Below are positions 61,623 to 64,000 of a stretch of 64,000 nucleotides of DNA, one piece after another. Position 1 is the stretch's first letter, and each line of letters begins with the position of its first letter. The notes below the pieces were generated by a model. The model was not told the DNA's origin. It ran no database searches and worked only from the letters and a program-made list of their open reading frames with translations. The position numbers were made by a program, and so were the translations under genes. Origin of the DNA: Rhodophyticola porphyridii. GTDB lineage: Bacteria; Pseudomonadota; Alphaproteobacteria; Rhodobacterales; Rhodobacteraceae. The stretch covers positions 1-64,000 of the forward strand of contig NZ_RCNT01000010.1 of the NCBI RefSeq assembly GCF_003688285.1, written 5' to 3'.

Positions 61623-64000
61623 ATGATCAGACCGGGTTCTATCCTGGCAGGCTTGGCCGTGGCCGTTGTCATGGGTCAGATACCGACACCGTCGGCGGCT
61701 CTTGGAACCGGATCGGTCGACACAACGACCACCCTTGTCGGGCACAGCTGTTCCTTTACCGCCTTTCATGATTTGCCGACCGGAGAATCGCAAGTGTCGT
61801 TCACTGTAACCGGCATCAATCAGAGCCAGTCCTCGGGCGGAAACTACTGGCTCGGCAGCACGATCACGAGTTGGCCCGGAGGGGATATCCTCGCCGGTTC
61901 CGTCGAAACACAATGCGGGATCAGCGGAATCACCAACTTCGTGTCCGATGGCGCCAATGGCACCTATGCCTCGGACGATTTCATGGGGGTCACCTTCCGC
62001 GGCGTCTCGGATACGGACGGGCGGACATATGACTACATCTTCGGGATATCGGGCGCGACGACCACGGTGCTGGTCAACTCGCGGACCGAGGTGGTGAACA
62101 CGGCCCCGACAGCCGAGGCCGGGCCGAACCAGACCGTCGCCTCCGGCGCGACCGTCAATCTGGACGGGTCGGGATCGGATGCCAATGACCCGGGCCAGAC
62201 ACTCAGCTATGCCTGGAGCCAGAATAGCGGCCCCCCCGTCACGCTTCAGAATGAGACCACGGCAACCCCAAGCTTTACCGCGCCCACGCTGGTGGCGGGC
62301 GCGGCGGACGCGGCTGTCGTTCTGCAACTCGTGGTCAATGACGGGGTGGAGAATTCCGCGCCGGACACGGTGACGATCACGATCAACGCGCCCCCAAACA
62401 CACCTCCCACCGCCAATGCCGGGACGGCGCAGACCGTCGCCTCGGCAGCATCCGTCAGCCTGGATGGCACCGGCTCCAGCGCCAATGACACCGGTCAGGT
62501 GCTCAGCTATGTCTGGACCCAGATCGGCACCCCGGCCGTCACCCTTGTGGACGAGACGACGGCAACCCCCGATTTCACCGCCCCCACGCTGGTGCCGGGT
62601 GCGTCCGATACCACGCTGACCTTCCGCCTTGTGGTCAATGACGGGGTGGAGGATTCATCGCCCGCAACCGTGTCGGTAACGGTGACCGCGCCCGCGAATG
62701 TCACCCCCACCGCGGATGCGGGACCGGATCAAACCGTCGCCTCGGGGGCCGCCGTCAGCCTGGACGGAACCGGATCAACCGCGAACAATGCCGGGCAGAC
62801 GCTCAGCTATCTGTGGACGCAGACCTTGGGGCCGGATGTCACGCTCGCCGATCCCGGCACGGCGACGCCCGATTTCACCGCCCCCACATTGCTGCCGGGA
62901 GCCGCGAACGCGACATTGGTCTTCAGCCTTCTGGTCAATGACGGGATCGAGAACTCGACGGCGGACACCGTATCCATCACCGTGACCGCACCGGCGAACG
63001 TCGCGCCGACGGCGAATGCCGGGCCGGACCAGACGGTCACCGCCGGAGCTGCCGTGACGCTGGACGGCAGCGCCTCGGATGCCAACAACCCGGGCCAGCC
63101 GCTGGTGTTTGCATGGACCCAGACCGGCGGCCCGGACGTGGTGTTGGCCGGCGACACGACGGACAGCCCCACCTTTGCCGCGCCATCCCTTCTGCCCGGT
63201 GAGGCCGACATCGTTCTGACCTTCAGCCTCGTGGTCAATGACACGATCCTGGACTCAGCGGCCGATACCGTCGTGATCACTGTCACCGCACCCGCGAATG
63301 TGACGCCCACGGCAGATGCCGGACCGGACCAGACCGTCGCATCGGGCGCTACCGTGGCGCTGGACGGCAGCGGGTCGGACCCGAACAACCCCGGCCAGAC
63401 CTTGAGCTATGCCTGGAGCCAGGATAGCGGCCCCGCCGTCACGCTACAGAACGACACCACCGCGACGCCCGGCTTCACCGCGCCCACCCTTGCCTTCAAC
63501 GCGCCCGATGCGGTGCTGGTCTTCAGCCTCTTGGTCGATGACGGGATCGCGCCGTCACCGGCAGATACGGTGCAGATCACCGTGACCGCCCCGGTCGACG
63601 TGACGAGCCCGACCGCCACGATCTCGTCCGCGCCCGCGAATTACGCCCCGGCAACCCCGTTCACGGTCACCGTCACTTTCTCCGAGCCGGTCACGGGCTT
63701 TGTCGCGGGCGACATCTCGGTCACCAATGGCACCGTCACCGGGCTGACCGGGTCGGGCGCGTCCTATACCGCCGAAATCACGCCATCGGGCACCGCCAAC
63801 CCTATCGATATCTCGGTCGCGGCGGGGGTCGCCCAGGACGCGGCCGGTAATTTCAACACCGCCGCCACGCCGGTTTCGGTACTGCCCAACACCAGCGGCC
63901 TTGCCGAAGAGGCGATCGTCGAGGCGCTGACCGCGCGGGCGCGCGCGCTGATCGGCGCGCAGCCGGATCTGCGTGCGCTGTTCCGCGGCGGCGGCTTTTC
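61623..64000 (+). CDS. Large secreted Ig-like/PKD-like repeat protein, 3' end outside window
   Basis: An open frame of 792 codons runs off the window. The N-terminus has a signal peptide (ILAGLAVAVVMGQIPTPSAAL) and a domain of about 130 residues I do not recognise. Five tandem 100-residue PKD/K319L-like repeats follow at about residues 159-658 (PTANAGPDQTVASGA..., LSYAWSQ..., LVVNDGVENSAPDTVTI...), then a different Ig-like domain (TFSEPVTGFVAGDISVTNGT). The last visible part (EEAIVEALTARARALIG) resembles the linker before an autotransporter beta-barrel, but the barrel is not in the window. Likely an adhesin-type surface protein. Confidence 0.85.
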   Translation, partial: MIRPGSILAGLAVAVVMGQIPTPSAALGTGSVDTTTTLVGHSCSFTAFHDLPTGESQVSFTVTGINQSQSSGGNYWLGSTITSWPGGDILAGSVETQCGISGITNFVSDGANGTYASDDFMGVTFRGVSDTDGRTYDYIFGISGATTTVLVNSRTEVVNTAPTAEAGPNQTVASGATVNLDGSGSDANDPGQTLSYAWSQNSGPPVTLQNETTATPSFTAPTLVAGAADAAVVLQLVVNDGVENSAPDTVTITINAPPNTPPTANAGTAQTVASAASVSLDGTGSSANDTGQVLSYVWTQIGTPAVTLVDETTATPDFTAPTLVPGASDTTLTFRLVVNDGVEDSSPATVSVTVTAPANVTPTADAGPDQTVASGAAVSLDGTGSTANNAGQTLSYLWTQTLGPDVTLADPGTATPDFTAPTLLPGAANATLVFSLLVNDGIENSTADTVSITVTAPANVAPTANAGPDQTVTAGAAVTLDGSASDANNPGQPLVFAWTQTGGPDVVLAGDTTDSPTFAAPSLLPGEADIVLTFSLVVNDTILDSAADTVVITVTAPANVTPTADAGPDQTVASGATVALDGSGSDPNNPGQTLSYAWSQDSGPAVTLQNDTTATPGFTAPTLAFNAPDAVLVFSLLVDDGIAPSPADTVQITVTAPVDVTSPTATISSAPANYAPATPFTVTVTFSEPVTGFVAGDISVTNGTVTGLTGSGASYTAEITPSGTANPIDISVAAGVAQDAAGNFNTAATPVSVLPNTSGLAEEAIVEALTARARALIGAQPDLRALFRGGGF
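62097..63596 (+). repeat. Five tandem 300-bp in-frame repeats
   Basis: The unit is exactly 300 bp (100 codons) and starts at 62097, 62397, 62697, 62997 and 63297 with Asn in each copy. The copies are diverged but retain the same length and the LVVND(G/T) and PDT/AADT blocks. A sixth unit is not present; the sequence changes to another Ig-like domain at 63597. Confidence 0.85.

Overview
The window looks like a chromosomal segment of an alphaproteobacterium of the Rhodobacteraceae (Roseobacter group). The evidence is the high G+C content, an rpoH-rluD pair, a coxMSLDEFG aerobic CO dehydrogenase operon with form I gene order, an opgC-opgG-opgH glucan operon, and a tRNA-His that lacks G-1 and carries A73, as in a known alphaproteobacterial clade. 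No IS element, rRNA or CRISPR array was seen.

Layout. 183-3843 is housekeeping: an OmpA-like protein, rpoH, rluD, a small membrane protein and tRNA-His. 3844-5743 is a visibly A/T-richer accessory stretch with two orphan secreted proteins and two tandem terminator-type hairpins. 5744-13534 is a compact integrated element of about 7.8 kb in the 3' end of tRNA-Glu. It is bounded by a 15-bp direct repeat and carries a tyrosine integrase, an AlpA-like regulator, a DUF3987-like replication ATPase followed by an iteron-like array, four unknown overlapping or abutting genes, and an oppositely oriented NYN nuclease with its own promoter and operator. 13670-22123 holds recJ, an isochorismatase-type hydrolase, glpX, homoserine dehydrogenase, a TetR regulator and a P-type cation ATPase. 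22124-27099 is a BMP-type nucleoside ABC transporter, followed by Crp, CBS and Hsp20 genes. 29733-32524 is hmuTUV (heme uptake). 32566-39858 is coxMSLDEFG, with a CoxC/CoxH-like MHYT-LytTR regulator just upstream (40028-41167). 41463-47864 is a peptide-type ABC transporter split around a cupin regulator, with a GAF protein at its end. 47991-50068 is a copper/sulfur-flavoured secreted-protein operon (two Cys-bearing proteins, SCO1/SenC, Tat-type rhodanese). 50132-54770 is opgHGC. The right end carries a TPR protein, a CaiB-type CoA transferase, an acetolactate-synthase-like ThDP enzyme, a DUF302 protein, a SIS protein, a tail-collar protein, and the start of a very large repeat protein that runs off the window.

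The strongest signal of something new is in the tRNA-Glu element. Four intergenic places carry a GCCTAA-N5-GCCTAA type pair, with starts 11 bp (one helical turn) apart. In three of them (the real attR and two internal sites at 8037 and 10528) an att-core-like GGGCTGCCA lies exactly 54 bp before the pair. The internal sites sit directly upstream of the replication gene and of the unknown operon. The element therefore appears to reuse its attachment-site architecture as operators, or carries vestigial attachment sites between modules. Together with the iteron-like array and the operator-controlled NYN nuclease this suggests a minimal phage-satellite-like or integrative-plasmid-like element.
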